Positions 28,687 to 38,505 of a stretch of 47,736 nucleotides of DNA are shown in pieces. The notes beneath the pieces were generated by a model. It did no database searches, was not told the origin of the DNA, and saw nothing but the letters and a program-made list of their open reading frames with translations. Positions within the stretch are counted from its first letter, which is position 1, and the number at the start of each line of letters is the position of its first letter. The stretch comes from Eubacteriales bacterium. Its GTDB lineage: Bacteria; Bacillota; Clostridia; Oscillospirales; Oscillospiraceae. The stretch spans positions 1 through 47,736 of the forward strand of contig JAUNQI010000017.1 in the NCBI GenBank assembly GCA_030536255.1. Direction: 5' to 3'. Made by a program: the position numbers and the translations under genes.

Positions 28687-30396
28687 ATGCCTCAGAACAA
28701 TAATACCGACAAGTTGATAGGCACGGTTCTTGACGGCAGGTATCAGATCCTCCGTAAGATCGGTGAAGGCGGAATGGCCAGGGTCTATAAGGCGCTTGAC
28801 ATCAGGCTGAACCGGGAAGTTGCAGTCAAGGTCATGAGGGAAGAGCTGTTCCTTGATGTTCCTTCCCGCAGGGCTTTCTATACGGAAGCTCATGCCGTTG
28901 CAAAGCTTTCCCATCCCAACATCGTCTCCATATACGATGTTAACAATTCCGTGAATTCCGAATATATCGTCATGGAGCTGCTCGAAGGGGTAACGCTGCG
29001 TCAGTATATCGACAAGATGCGTCCGATTCCGTGGAAGCAGGTGCTTCATTTTTCCAAGCAGATCTCCAATGCGCTGATTCACGCACATTCCAAAGGAATC
29101 ATTCACCGGGATATCAAGCCGCAGAATATCATGCTCTCCACGAACGGCGATCTGAAGGTCGCTGACTTCGGAATTGCCGCCATGGAAAATGAGCTGGATT
29201 CCGACAGCGGCAGAGCGATCGGATCCCTGAATTATATTGCCCCGGAACAGCTTCGCGGTGCTCCGGCATCGCCGAAGGGTGATGTGTATTCTCTCGGAAT
29301 CGTCATGTATGAAATGCTTACCGGCTTTAAGCCGTACACCGGGCGTACTCCTGCCGAGGTCCTGATCAAGCTTTCCGGTTCGGAGATCCTTCCTGTCCGT
29401 GCTTTTGAACAGAGCATTCCGAAGGAACTGGAAACGATCGTTTCCCGCGCAATGTCGCCGGATATGGATCTTCGCTATACTTCCGCTCAGGAGCTGTTTG
29501 ACGCGCTGAACAGATTCACGGAAAAGGTCCTGACCGGCGGAAAGAAAAAGCCGGTGGATGATTACGCGGAGGATGATCCTCTGCCGAAGCTGAAGGTGGA
29601 AGTAAAGCCGAAGGTAAAGATGCCTTCGAAAATCGATTACTTCCGTTCTGCGAGAAGAACCGGAAGAATTACCTTCTCTCTCGGTACTTTTGCCATCATG
29701 GGCCTGATCATTCTGGCCTTTTCCGGGCTCTGGCAGTTCTGGCTGAAAGATGTCTTCTCGGAAGCGGTACGAATCGAGCTTCCGGGATTTACGGGCTACA
29801 GCTGCGAGTCTGTGATCAATAATGTGGAACTGGCTTCCCAGTATAACTTCTCCGTTGAATATGTTGTCAATACGGATACCGCCGCAGGCACGATTCTCAG
29901 TCAGGAACCGGCTGCGGGGAGAAGCCTGATGGTGACGGAAGACGGAATTGACGTGAAGCTGTTCGTTTCGACCGGCTATGTGATGCTTCAGGTCAATGAC
30001 GTGACCGGGCTTGACTACAGAGAGGCTGCACTGCTCCTTCAGAACGCCGGCTTCAACGTGGAAATAACGAACGTAACTTCCTCCGAGGTGGACAAGGACG
30101 TTGTCATTTCAACCTCTCCTTCCGCAGGTGAGCAGATCACTTCCGGGTCAACGGTCTATGTCAATGTCAGCGGCGGACCTTCTCTTGCCTATGTGTCTGT
30201 CCCAAACGTGGTTGGTCTTCCGGAAGATGCGGCGATTGCCAAGCTGGAAGCATCCGGCCTCAGCTGCGCGGGAACCGTAAGAGAGACCAGCGACTATGAC
30301 GCCGGTACGGTAATCGGCCAGAGCAAGGCTGCCTTTACCGAAACGGAAGAACATTCCGGAATTACCCTGACGGTATCCTCCGGACCCTGGGGCTGA
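28687..30396 (+). CDS. pknB: PASTA-domain Ser/Thr protein kinase (PknB/PrkC)
   Basis: 569 residues. Hanks-type kinase: GEGGMARVYKAL (glycine loop, about 22), AVKVM (Lys about 45), HRDIKPQNIML (about 139), ADFGIAA (about 160), NYIAPEQLRG. A Lys-rich juxtamembrane region leads to a membrane helix (about 334-353) and three extracellular PASTA repeats (about 363-431, 432-498, 499-569). The usual number is three or four. PASTA repeats sense muropeptides or lipid II. It is paired with prpC and followed by rsgA, the standard order. Confidence 0.96.
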   Translation: MPQNNNTDKLIGTVLDGRYQILRKIGEGGMARVYKALDIRLNREVAVKVMREELFLDVPSRRAFYTEAHAVAKLSHPNIVSIYDVNNSVNSEYIVMELLEGVTLRQYIDKMRPIPWKQVLHFSKQISNALIHAHSKGIIHRDIKPQNIMLSTNGDLKVADFGIAAMENELDSDSGRAIGSLNYIAPEQLRGAPASPKGDVYSLGIVMYEMLTGFKPYTGRTPAEVLIKLSGSEILPVRAFEQSIPKELETIVSRAMSPDMDLRYTSAQELFDALNRFTEKVLTGGKKKPVDDYAEDDPLPKLKVEVKPKVKMPSKIDYFRSARRTGRITFSLGTFAIMGLIILAFSGLWQFWLKDVFSEAVRIELPGFTGYSCESVINNVELASQYNFSVEYVVNTDTAAGTILSQEPAAGRSLMVTEDGIDVKLFVSTGYVMLQVNDVTGLDYREAALLLQNAGFNVEITNVTSSEVDKDVVISTSPSAGEQITSGSTVYVNVSGGPSLAYVSVPNVVGLPEDAAIAKLEASGLSCAGTVRETSDYDAGTVIGQSKAAFTETEEHSGITLTVSSGPWG

Positions 30397-30400
30397 GACG

Positions 30401-31261
30401 ATGGCAGAGGGAACGATCATTAAAGCCGTCAGCGGCTTCTATTATGTATATTCCGGCGGGGAACTGATTGAATGCAAGGCCAGGGGAGCTTTCCGCCACT
30501 CGGGAGAAACGCCCCTCGTCGGGGACCGGGTCGAGTTTGAAAAAGGAACGGTAACCAGGCTCCTGCCGAGAAGCAATTCCTTCATCCGCCCGGCAGTGGC
30601 GAATATCGATACGATGGTGTTTATAGCGTGCGCGGCGAAGCCGGTTACGGATCCGTTCCTGATCGACAGAGTATCCGTAATCGCCGCAAAAGCGGATTGT
30701 GATCTCATTGTTGTTCTGAACAAATGCGATCTGGCTCCTGCGGATACGCTTTTTGAAATTTATTCTCATTCCGGTTTCCCGACGGTTCTGACGAGCGCAG
30801 AGACAGGAGCCGGGATCGAGGAGCTGCGAACGCTTCTCAGAGGCAGGATCTGCGCTTTCACAGGAAACTCCGGGGCCGGAAAGTCCAGCATTATCAACCG
30901 GCTGATCCCGGATGCGCATATCGAAACGGCGGATATCTCCGATAAGCTCGGAAGAGGAAAGCACACGACCCGCCACGTGGAGTTTTATCCGATGGACAGC
31001 GAGTCCTTTATTGCGGATACGCCGGGGTTTGCATCCTTCGAGGTGAGCATGATCGCGGATATTACCTGTGAGGAGCTTCCGGAGCTGTTCAGCGATTTCG
31101 GTCCGTATCTGGGAGGCTGCAGATTTAATGACTGCAGACATCTTTCCGAGCCGGACTGCGCTGTTACGGAGGCGGTATCCTCCGGAAAGCTGCAGAAAAC
31201 AAGGCATGATTCCTATGTCAGGCTGTATGATATCGTAAAGAACAGAAAACCGTGGGATTAG
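30401..31261 (+). CDS. rsgA: Ribosome small-subunit GTPase RsgA
   Basis: 286 residues. Circularly permuted GTPase checking late 30S assembly. OB fold at the N-terminus (GFYYVYSGGELIECKARG, VGDRVEFE); G4 VLNKCDL (about 105) comes before G1 GNSGAGKSSIIN (about 154) and G3 DTPGFASFE (about 205); the zinc knuckle CRFNDCRHLSEPDC is at the C-terminus. rpe and the thiamine pyrophosphokinase gene that often follow are absent; a promoter for yebC comes next. Confidence 0.96.
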   Translation: MAEGTIIKAVSGFYYVYSGGELIECKARGAFRHSGETPLVGDRVEFEKGTVTRLLPRSNSFIRPAVANIDTMVFIACAAKPVTDPFLIDRVSVIAAKADCDLIVVLNKCDLAPADTLFEIYSHSGFPTVLTSAETGAGIEELRTLLRGRICAFTGNSGAGKSSIINRLIPDAHIETADISDKLGRGKHTTRHVEFYPMDSESFIADTPGFASFEVSMIADITCEELPELFSDFGPYLGGCRFNDCRHLSEPDCAVTEAVSSGKLQKTRHDSYVRLYDIVKNRKPWD

Positions 31262-31275
31262 CTGTTTATTAATAC

Positions 31276-31304
31276 TTGTCAAACTTTCTGCGGAGTTGTA
31301 TAAT
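31276..31304 (+). promoter_or_regulatory. SigA-type promoter for yebC
   Basis: TTGTCA (31276-31281), 17-base spacer, TATAAT (31299-31304). A U-rich leader of about 50 bases leads to TAGGAGAG before the ATG. Confidence 0.82.
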
Positions 31305-31361
31305 CTACAGGAATATAAATTAAAAATTTATAATAGATGTTATTTTATAGGAGAGATAATT

Positions 31362-32105
31362 ATGTCCGGACATTCAAAATGGCATAACATTCAGAAAACA
31401 AAAGGTGCAGCCGACGCAAAGAGAGCACAGGCCTTTACGAAGATCGCCCGTGAAATGATCGTTGCCGTTAAGGAAGGCGGCAGCGGAGATCCCAGAGCAA
31501 ACTCCAAGCTCGCTGCTGTTATTACCAAGGCCAAGGCAGCCAATATGCCGAATGACAATATCAAGCGTACGATTGAAAAGGCTCTCGGCTCCGGCAATAC
31601 CGATAACTTCGAGAAGATCACCTATGAAGGCTACGGCCCCAGCGGTATCGCCGTTATTATTGAAACCATGACGGATAACCGCAACAGGACTGCCGGCGAA
31701 GTCCGCCACCTCTTTGATAAGTACGGCGGACAGATGGGCGTTGCCAACTGCGTTTCCTGGTCCTTCGACCGCAAGGGCGTTATCGTTATCGACAATGAAG
31801 ACGAAGAGCTCGATGAAGATACGGTCATGATGGATGCGCTTGATTCCGGCGCGGCAGATTTCGAGCCCGATGAAGGCTGCTTCACGGTATATACCGCGGA
31901 GGATGACATTACCGCTGTAGCCGATGCTCTTACCGCAAAGGGCTATACCCTCGATTCCGCAGAGGTTGAGATGCTTCCCCAGAATGGTTATATCACGCTG
32001 ACCGATCCCGACCAGATCAAGAATATGCAGAAGATGCTTGACCTCCTTGAGGATAATGACGATGTCCAGAACATCTGGCACAACTGGGAAGGCGCTGACG
32101 AGTGA
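31362..32105 (+). CDS. yebC: YebC/PmpR-family protein
   Basis: 247 residues from ATG 31362; earlier frame positions lie upstream of the AGGAG site at 31349-31353. MSGHSKWHNIQKTKGAADAK, AFTKIAREMIVA, ANSKLAAVITKAKAANMPND and GGQMGVANCVSWSFDRKGVI define the family. YebC members act as DNA-binding regulators or, as more recently shown for some, help translation through proline stretches. Single-gene unit with its own promoter and terminator. Confidence 0.95.
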   Translation: MSGHSKWHNIQKTKGAADAKRAQAFTKIAREMIVAVKEGGSGDPRANSKLAAVITKAKAANMPNDNIKRTIEKALGSGNTDNFEKITYEGYGPSGIAVIIETMTDNRNRTAGEVRHLFDKYGGQMGVANCVSWSFDRKGVIVIDNEDEELDEDTVMMDALDSGAADFEPDEGCFTVYTAEDDITAVADALTAKGYTLDSAEVEMLPQNGYITLTDPDQIKNMQKMLDLLEDNDDVQNIWHNWEGADE

Positions 32106-32142
32106 TAAAAAACCTGCATTTTTAAGGGAAACAGGATTTTTT
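32106..32142 (+). terminator. Terminator after yebC
   Basis: AAAAAACCTG (to 32116) pairs with CAGGATTTTTT (32132-32142) with one bulged base; loop of about 15 bases. Confidence 0.6.
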
Positions 32143-32244
32143 GAACTTTTTGATGCCGATTACGACATTCCTTTCTTCGCAATTACAACATACACTGTAC
32201 GAATTGTTACGTTCTGTGCATATTTTAATGTGAAAGAAGAAATT

Positions 32245-32283
32245 AAAAAGACAGAGACGGAAATTTGCTCCGCCTCTGTTTTC
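32245..32283 (-). terminator. Bidirectional terminator between convergent units
   Basis: ACAGAGACGGA (32251-32261) pairs with TCCGCCTCTGT (32269-32279) with one mismatch. On the minus strand it is followed by CTTTTTAATT; on the plus strand by TTTCTTATTTTTT. Confidence 0.82.
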
Positions 32284-32703
32284 TTATTTTTTCTTTCCTT
32301 TTCCTGCCGTATCCGGAGCAAAAGCCCCAAGCTCTGTTTTCGGATTGATTTCCTTGATGCGAACCAGGAGATATTTGACATCCTCTTCCTCATCGAAGAT
32401 CAGGTTGGCAAACTGTTTTCCTCCGTGGAAAAGATTCAGCCTGTAATAGTAATACGGAGGAGAATCATCCGGCTGACACATGGAATAACTGCCGAACGCC
32501 CGTTCAATATGCTCATATGGGCAGTAATATTTTACGCCGAGATCGTTATAGTACATGCATTCCTTGCCAAGCCGCACCCGGCCTTTTACCTCGGCGGATC
32601 TGTAGTCTGCGTTATGGAGCTCATCGCTCAGCCTGGGAAAGGATTTGTCCGGACCTTTGAACTTGAATACCCGGTCAGGGAAGAGCTTGTCAATTATTTG
32701 CAA
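32284..32703 (-). CDS. Hypothetical protein, possibly PH-like
   Basis: 139 residues. TTG start, 10-base overlap with the PAP2 gene and AAGGCGG about 6 bases upstream; no better ATG exists near the N-terminus. No signal peptide or membrane segment. The pattern GRVRLGKECMYYNDLGVKYY, then CPYEHIERAFGSY and ANLIFDEEEDVKYLLVRI, recalls small bacterial pleckstrin-like domains, in which a 'YxPY..I..af' strand is common, but I cannot name the family. The C-terminus is Lys-rich (AGKGKKK). Translation is probably coupled to PAP2. Confidence 0.6.
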   Translation of the reverse strand: MQIIDKLFPDRVFKFKGPDKSFPRLSDELHNADYRSAEVKGRVRLGKECMYYNDLGVKYYCPYEHIERAFGSYSMCQPDDSPPYYYYRLNLFHGGKQFANLIFDEEEDVKYLLVRIKEINPKTELGAFAPDTAGKGKKK

Positions 32704-33365
32704 TGTTTTCCGCCTTTCTGCCTTCTGTCCTTTCCACCTTTGATCCAGTTGAGCGGAGGAAGATCAGCTTCATAGTATTTTTCGGGAAGATGATTCGTGA
32801 TGATGTATCCGGCGATTCCGCTAATTATACCGACGATGATTCCACCGATAACATCCGTCGGATAATGGACGACAAGATAGATACGGCTGACTGCCATCAG
32901 AATGGGGAACAGCAGGAAGAGCCAGGTGATCTGCTTTTTACGAGTGGTAAGAAACAGAGCAATCATGGATGCTGCAGCGGCAGTGGTATGACCTGAGGGA
33001 AAGCTTCTGTCGCTCTCTGTGGCCTGACCGACCGTCAGCCACATTTTATGAAATTCACTCGTTTCGTCGATATATGGCCTTGGCCGTGCGACAAGCGGTT
33101 TGACGGCGCAGTTTGTCAAAAGAGCGCCGATCGCAAGACCAAAGAGCATTGCCGTTCCAAATCTGCGCGTCGGTTTATAGACGATAAGGAAAAGAGAGAG
33201 AAGGATCAGAAGGATCCCGCCGAGACCGAGAAAAGAAATGAAGTTGAAAAACGGCGTCATGATGCTGCTCGCGGATTCCGCCAGGGTATGCACAGCACGG
33301 CTGACTCCGAGATCAAATGACGCGAATGCGGAGTTCAGCCACATAGCGGCTGCATTGATTTCCAT
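32694..33365 (-). CDS. PAP2-superfamily membrane phosphatase
   Basis: 223 residues from the ATG at 33365 (AAAGGA 9 bases upstream); the frame stays open for 18 codons more but these lie over the promoter. Five to six membrane helices. Acid-phosphatase motifs: KPLVARPRPY, FPSGHTTAAAAS (catalytic His) and SRIYLVVHYPTDVIGG. Likely an undecaprenyl-pyrophosphate or phosphatidylglycerol-phosphate phosphatase; which one cannot be told. Ends in a Lys/Arg-rich tail. Confidence 0.9.
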   Translation of the reverse strand: MEINAAAMWLNSAFASFDLGVSRAVHTLAESASSIMTPFFNFISFLGLGGILLILLSLFLIVYKPTRRFGTAMLFGLAIGALLTNCAVKPLVARPRPYIDETSEFHKMWLTVGQATESDRSFPSGHTTAAAASMIALFLTTRKKQITWLFLLFPILMAVSRIYLVVHYPTDVIGGIIVGIISGIAGYIITNHLPEKYYEADLPPLNWIKGGKDRRQKGGKHCK

Positions 33366-33396
33366 GAAATAAGGTCCTTTCAGAAGAATTTCGCTT

Positions 33397-33425
33397 ATTT
33401 TATCATACATGAAATGCATTGTCTA
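33397..33425 (-). promoter_or_regulatory. Promoter for the PAP2 operon
   Basis: On the minus strand TAGACA (33425-33420), 17-base spacer, TAAAAT (33402-33397). Confidence 0.65.
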
Positions 33426-33469
33426 TAATAACGCGCTCCGAAAAAGAACTGTTCATACACGGGTGGTTA

Positions 33470-33478
33470 TGGTACAAT
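33470..33478 (+). promoter_or_regulatory. Extended -10 promoter abutting uvrB
   Basis: TGGTACAAT: TG, one base, TACAAT (33473-33478). The expected transcription start, about 7 bases on, falls at the A of the uvrB ATG (33485). TGTTCA at 33450-33455 is a poor -35 at 17 bases. Confidence 0.6.
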
Positions 33479-33484
33479 AAAACT

Positions 33485-35452
33485 ATGGATAAATTTATAT
33501 TAAAATCTTCATATAAACCGACAGGGGATCAGCCGGAGGCAATCAGAGCTCTGGTTGACGGGATTAATGCCGGGATCGATGAACAGGTTCTTCTCGGGGT
33601 CACGGGCTCCGGAAAGACCTATACGATGGCAAACGTGATCGAGAAGGTCAACCGGCCGACGCTGGTTCTTGCGCACAACAAAACGCTTGCTGCCCAGCTC
33701 TGCAGCGAATTCAAGGAATTCTTTCCGGATAACGCTGTGGAATACTTTGTTTCCTATTACGACTATTATCAGCCGGAGGCTTATATCCCTCATACAGATA
33801 CCTTTATTGAGAAAGACTGCGCGATCAATGATGAAATAGACCGCCTCCGCCTTTCTGCAACCTTTTCTCTGCTCGAGCGCCGGGATGTTATTGTGGTTTC
33901 CTCCGTTTCCTGTATTTACGGCCTCGGAGAGCCGGAGGATTTTGCCAATATGGCGGTGTCGCTGCGGCCCGGTCATAGCTATGATTTTGACGACATTCTG
34001 CGGAAGCTGATCTCAGCTAGATATGAGCGGAATGATATTGCTTTCGAGCGTAATATGTTCCGGGTAAGGGGAGATACGCTCGAGGTATTTCCGGCTTACT
34101 GGAATGACAGAGCACTCAGAATTGAATTCTTCGGGGATGAAGTGGACCGGATCTCGGAGATAGATCCGTTGACCGGCAGCCGAAAGAGAGAACTGAGCCA
34201 CTGCGTGATCTATCCGGCGAATCATTACGTGACTACGCATGATAAAATGGCTGCGGCGATCGACCGCATCCGTGCGGAATGCGATGAAAGAGTAAAATAT
34301 TTTACGGACGCCGGAAAGCTGATAGAAGCACAGCGTATCAAGCAGCGTACGGATTATGATATTGAGATGATCCAGGAGATCGGCTACTGCTCGGGTATTG
34401 AAAACTATTCCCGCGTAATTTCCGACAGAGCTCCCGGCTCACCCCCGATGACGCTGATCGACTATTTCCCGAAGGATTTCCTTTTGTTCATTGATGAGAG
34501 CCACGTGACTCTTCCTCAGGTTCACGCGATGTATAACGGAGATAAAGCCAGAAAAACGGCACTGGTCGATTTCGGGTTCCGGCTCCCATCGGCGTTTGAT
34601 AACCGGCCGCTGAAGTTTCCGGAATTTGAAGACAGAGTCCATCAGCGTATCTATGTTTCCGCAACTCCCGGCCCGTACGAAAGAGAGCGGGCAGGGCAGA
34701 TCGCGGAGCAGGTGATCCGGCCTACCGGACTTCTGGATCCGGAGATCACCGTGAAGCCGATCGAAGGACAGATTGATGACCTGATCGAGCAGATCCGGCT
34801 GAGAACGGAGAAGCAGCAGCGAACACTGGTTACGACGCTTACAAAGAAAATGGCGGAAAGCCTGACGGAGTATCTGACCAATGTCGGGATCCGCTGCCGG
34901 TATATGCATCATGATATCGATACCATCGAGCGGATGGAGATCATCCGGGATCTGCGTCTCGGGGAATTCGATGTGCTGATCGGAATCAACCTTCTGAGGG
35001 AAGGCCTGGATATCCCGGAGGTCGGGCTGGTCGCGATCCTTGATGCGGATAAGGAAGGATTTCTGCGCAGCGAAACGAGCCTGATCCAGACCGTCGGCCG
35101 CGCAGCGAGAAATGCGGACGGTTCGGTGATCATGTACGCCGACGTGATAACGCCTTCCATGCGGGCCTGTATCGATGAGACGAACAGACGCCGCGACAAG
35201 CAGAAGAAATTCAACGAAGCAAACGGAATCATCCCGAAAACCATACAAAAGGACGTAAGAGATATTATAGAAATCTCATCCGGAGTCGGCAGAGCGGAAA
35301 AAAAGAGCGGGGTAAAGATGACGGAGAGAGAGCGGCGTGAGGCAATTGAAAAGCTTGAGGCGAAGATGAAGAAAGCCGCCTCGATGCTTGAATATGAGCT
35401 TGCCGCTCAGCTCAGAGATGAAATAATACTTCTCAGAGGAAAAGAAAAATGA
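33485..35452 (+). CDS. uvrB: Excinuclease ABC subunit B
   Basis: 655 residues from ATG 33485. The damage-verifying helicase-like subunit of nucleotide excision repair. [13 protein letters not shown], Walker [15 protein letters not shown] (about 37-50), beta-hairpin [88 protein letters not shown], and a C-terminal UVR motif for UvrC ([14 protein letters not shown]). No Shine-Dalgarno is seen and a -10 box ends 6 bases before the start. Overlaps polA by ATGA. Confidence 0.96.
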   Translation: MDKFILKSSYKPTGDQPEAIRALVDGINAGIDEQVLLGVTGSGKTYTMANVIEKVNRPTLVLAHNKTLAAQLCSEFKEFFPDNAVEYFVSYYDYYQPEAYIPHTDTFIEKDCAINDEIDRLRLSATFSLLERRDVIVVSSVSCIYGLGEPEDFANMAVSLRPGHSYDFDDILRKLISARYERNDIAFERNMFRVRGDTLEVFPAYWNDRALRIEFFGDEVDRISEIDPLTGSRKRELSHCVIYPANHYVTTHDKMAAAIDRIRAECDERVKYFTDAGKLIEAQRIKQRTDYDIEMIQEIGYCSGIENYSRVISDRAPGSPPMTLIDYFPKDFLLFIDESHVTLPQVHAMYNGDKARKTALVDFGFRLPSAFDNRPLKFPEFEDRVHQRIYVSATPGPYERERAGQIAEQVIRPTGLLDPEITVKPIEGQIDDLIEQIRLRTEKQQRTLVTTLTKKMAESLTEYLTNVGIRCRYMHHDIDTIERMEIIRDLRLGEFDVLIGINLLREGLDIPEVGLVAILDADKEGFLRSETSLIQTVGRAARNADGSVIMYADVITPSMRACIDETNRRRDKQKKFNEANGIIPKTIQKDVRDIIEISSGVGRAEKKSGVKMTERERREAIEKLEAKMKKAASMLEYELAAQLRDEIILLRGKEK

Positions 35453-38043
35453 ATCTGATGATTTTTGACGGAAACAGCATACTGAACCGTGGCTTTTACG
35501 GGGTAAGGCCGCTGAATGCACCTGACGGTACTCCGACGAATGCCGTGTTTGGTTTTCTGACGATCTTCAACCGAATCGTATCGGAGATCGGACCGGATGC
35601 GGTTTGCGTTGCCTTTGATGTTCACGCTCCTACTTTTCGTCATAAGGCTTGTGAAGCATACAAAGCTACCCGCAGACCGATGCCGGATGAGCTGCGTGTT
35701 CAGCTCCCGCTGATCCGTGAAGTCCTTTCGCAGATGGGGCTCAGGATCTATGAGCTGGAAGGCTATGAAGCGGATGACGTGATTGGTACTGTCGCCAGGA
35801 TCTGTGAAGAACAGGGCTCCGGCTGTACGGTCGTCACCGGAGACAAGGACTCTCTTCAGCTTGTTTCAGATTTGACTTCTGTCTGTCTGATAAAAACGGC
35901 AAAAGGGGAGACAACCACTTCCCTGTATACGCCCGAGGTGTTCCGGACAGAATATGGATTCGATCCTCCCGGAATGGTTGATCTGAAGTCTCTGATGGGG
36001 GACTCCTCCGATAATATCCCCGGCGTTCCGGGAATTGGCGAGAAGACAGCTATGGAGCTCATTCGGACCTACGGATCGCTGAAGGAAGTCTATGAACATA
36101 TCGACGATCCGAATATAAAAGAGAGCGTCAGAAAAAAGCTCAGGGAGGGAGAGGAGAGCGCCTGCAGCAGCTTCTGGCTTGCTACGATCTTCCGGGAAGT
36201 TCCGCTGGAATTTTCCCCTGCAGACAATCTCTGGAATAATAATTTCCAGCCGGGTTTATATTCGCTGTTCCGCCGTCTCGGTTTTAACCGCATGATCGAA
36301 AAATTTGCTCTGAAGAGTGAAGCGGTATCCGGCGGAAGCGATAACGAAACGTCTTCGGAACAGCCGGCGGAAGAAAAATATCCCGCTCTTCCGAAGATCC
36401 CAATTGATGAGGGGAATCTCGATTCCGTGCTGTCCGCAGTAAAGGCTGCGGAGCGGATCGGTGTTTCGCTGGAGCAGCAGAGCGGTCTGGATTTCATTGA
36501 GCTTTGTGACGGAAAGAACATCTATACGGCTGACAGACTGAGCGGCTTTCTTATTTATGACAGAATCATGGAAACCGTTTTTTCACCCGATGTGAAAAAG
36601 GTTTCTTCCGATGTGAAGCAGACCATACGGCTGCTTCTGGAGGCGGGTCTTCCGGCAGACGGATTCGTGTTCGACTGCGCTCTGGCAGCGTATCTGATCA
36701 CCGGAGGAGAGCCGGACCGGTCTGCTTCAGGAATGAGTGCGGCTTTTCTGAAAAAAGAACTGGATGGCTCTTATGCCTGGCTCAGCCTCTGCGAGCCGAT
36801 GAATGAGCGGCTGAAAGAGCTCGGACAGGATCAGCTTTATTATTCCGCGGAGCTTCCGCTTTGCCGCGTCCTTGCGGAAATGGAGGTGAAGGGATTCCTG
36901 ATAGACAGGCAGGCCCTTTATGAATTCGGGGAAAATCTGACCGGGCAGATCGACGCTCTTCACCGGAGCATTGTTGAATATGCCGGGCATGAATTCAATA
37001 TCAATTCCCCGAAGCAGCTGGGAGAAGTCCTTTTTGATGAGCTTCAGCTGCCGAACGGAAAGAAAACAAAAACAGGCTGGAGCACGTCTGCTGATGTGCT
37101 GGAAACGATCGCGGTTTTCCACCCAATCGTGGACGAGATCCTGGAATACCGTATGCTGACAAAGCTGAAGTCAACGTATGCTGACGGGCTTTTAAAGGTG
37201 ATCGCTCCCGACGGCCGCATTCATACCAGCTTCCAGATGACGGTCACGGCTACAGGTAGGCTTTCATCCACAGAGCCGAATCTTCAGAATATCCCCATCA
37301 GGAAGTCACTTGGAGCGCAGATCCGCAGTATGTTTATTGCTCCGGAGGGAAGCGTCCTGATAGATGCGGACTACAGCCAGATAGAGCTCCGTGTCCTTGC
37401 TCATATTTCCAAAGATGTCCGTATGGCAGAAGCATTTGCTTCCGGCAAGGATTTCCACAGCGTTACCGCGTCGAATGTATTTCATATTCCGCTGGAGGAT
37501 GTTACGCCTGAAATCAGAAGCAGGGCGAAGGCGGTAAATTTCGGAATCGTTTACGGAATGCAGGCATTTACGCTGGCAAAGGATACCGGCGTTACGGTTC
37601 GGGAAGCAAAAGCCTATATGGATGCGTACTTCGCCGAGTATGCCGGAGTAGATGCATATCTGAAAAGTATCGTTGAAAAAGCGGACAGAGAAGGCTATGT
37701 CTCAACATTATACGGCCGCCGGAGAAATATTCCCGAACTGAAAAGCTCCAACAGGACCATGAGGGAATTCGGAAAACGCGTTGCCCTGAATATGCCTGTT
37801 CAGGGTACGGCGGCGGATATTATGAAGCTGGCCATGGTTTCCGTTCATGCCCGTCTGAAGAAAGCCGGGCTCCGCGCGTCTCTTGTCCTTCAGGTGCATG
37901 ATGAGCTGATCGTTGAATGCCCGGAGGAGGAAAAGGATACGGTCATATCCATCCTGAAGGAGAGTATGGAAAATGCAGTTCGGCTGAATGTCCGGCTTCC
38001 GGTTGAAGTCGGAGCAGCGAAGAACTGGAGTGAGGCGCACTGA
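35449..38043 (+). CDS. polA: DNA polymerase I
   Basis: 864 residues. 5'-3' exonuclease domain (1 to about 285: [53 protein letters not shown]). A degenerate 3'-5' exonuclease-like domain (about 305-470) reads GVSLEQQ where the active form has a DxE pair, so proofreading is probably lost, as in many Gram-positive Pol I. Polymerase domain: [33 protein letters not shown] (motif A), [13 protein letters not shown] (motif B), QVHDELIVE (motif C). Its end overlaps rimI by one base. Confidence 0.96.
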   Translation: MNLMIFDGNSILNRGFYGVRPLNAPDGTPTNAVFGFLTIFNRIVSEIGPDAVCVAFDVHAPTFRHKACEAYKATRRPMPDELRVQLPLIREVLSQMGLRIYELEGYEADDVIGTVARICEEQGSGCTVVTGDKDSLQLVSDLTSVCLIKTAKGETTTSLYTPEVFRTEYGFDPPGMVDLKSLMGDSSDNIPGVPGIGEKTAMELIRTYGSLKEVYEHIDDPNIKESVRKKLREGEESACSSFWLATIFREVPLEFSPADNLWNNNFQPGLYSLFRRLGFNRMIEKFALKSEAVSGGSDNETSSEQPAEEKYPALPKIPIDEGNLDSVLSAVKAAERIGVSLEQQSGLDFIELCDGKNIYTADRLSGFLIYDRIMETVFSPDVKKVSSDVKQTIRLLLEAGLPADGFVFDCALAAYLITGGEPDRSASGMSAAFLKKELDGSYAWLSLCEPMNERLKELGQDQLYYSAELPLCRVLAEMEVKGFLIDRQALYEFGENLTGQIDALHRSIVEYAGHEFNINSPKQLGEVLFDELQLPNGKKTKTGWSTSADVLETIAVFHPIVDEILEYRMLTKLKSTYADGLLKVIAPDGRIHTSFQMTVTATGRLSSTEPNLQNIPIRKSLGAQIRSMFIAPEGSVLIDADYSQIELRVLAHISKDVRMAEAFASGKDFHSVTASNVFHIPLEDVTPEIRSRAKAVNFGIVYGMQAFTLAKDTGVTVREAKAYMDAYFAEYAGVDAYLKSIVEKADREGYVSTLYGRRRNIPELKSSNRTMREFGKRVALNMPVQGTAADIMKLAMVSVHARLKKAGLRASLVLQVHDELIVECPEEEKDTVISILKESMENAVRLNVRLPVEVGAAKNWSEAH

Positions 38044-38486
38044 TGGAGTATGAAGCAGTTCCAGCCAGCCGGAATGATCTGGAAGAGATTGCGCGTATTG
38101 AGAATCTCTGCTTTTCTCTTCCCCATTCCCTGGAGCAGCTCGAGCGCGAGCTGGAAGACAAAACGGGGATGATCCTCTGTGTACACTCTGAAGATGTCCC
38201 CATAGGATATATTACGATGAAATATGTGCTTGACGAGGGATATATCGGGAACGTTGCGGTAGCTCCGGAATTTCGAAGAAAAGGGATCGCCGCGCTCCTC
38301 CTGTCGGAGCAGATAAAACGTGCGCAGGAGCTCGGACTTTCTTTCCTGACGCTGGAGGTGCGTGAGACAAATGCTCCGGCAATATCGCTTTATGAAAAAT
38401 TTGATTTTAAAATTGTGGGAAAACAAAAAAATTACTACACGGCACCAAAAGAAAATGCTATAATAATGACATTAATGTTAGAATAA
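38043..38486 (+). CDS. rimI: Ribosomal-protein/N-terminal acetyltransferase RimI
   Basis: 147 residues. GNAT fold with VAVAPEFRRKGIAALLLSEQ (acetyl-CoA loop, about 75-94), LGLSFLTLEVRETNAPAISL and YEKFDFKIVGKQKNYYT. Members acetylate protein N-termini such as that of S18. Adjacent to tsaD, as is common; tsaB and tsaE, usually upstream of rimI, are not present here, with polA in their place. Confidence 0.92.
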   Translation: MEYEAVPASRNDLEEIARIENLCFSLPHSLEQLERELEDKTGMILCVHSEDVPIGYITMKYVLDEGYIGNVAVAPEFRRKGIAALLLSEQIKRAQELGLSFLTLEVRETNAPAISLYEKFDFKIVGKQKNYYTAPKENAIIMTLMLE

Positions 38487-38505
38487 TGCGGAAAGGCATT
38501 GAAAC

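Noticed and set aside
32038..32775. Plus-strand frame of 245 codons after yebC
   Set aside because: Runs through two terminators and over the minus-strand genes; no start site or family features.
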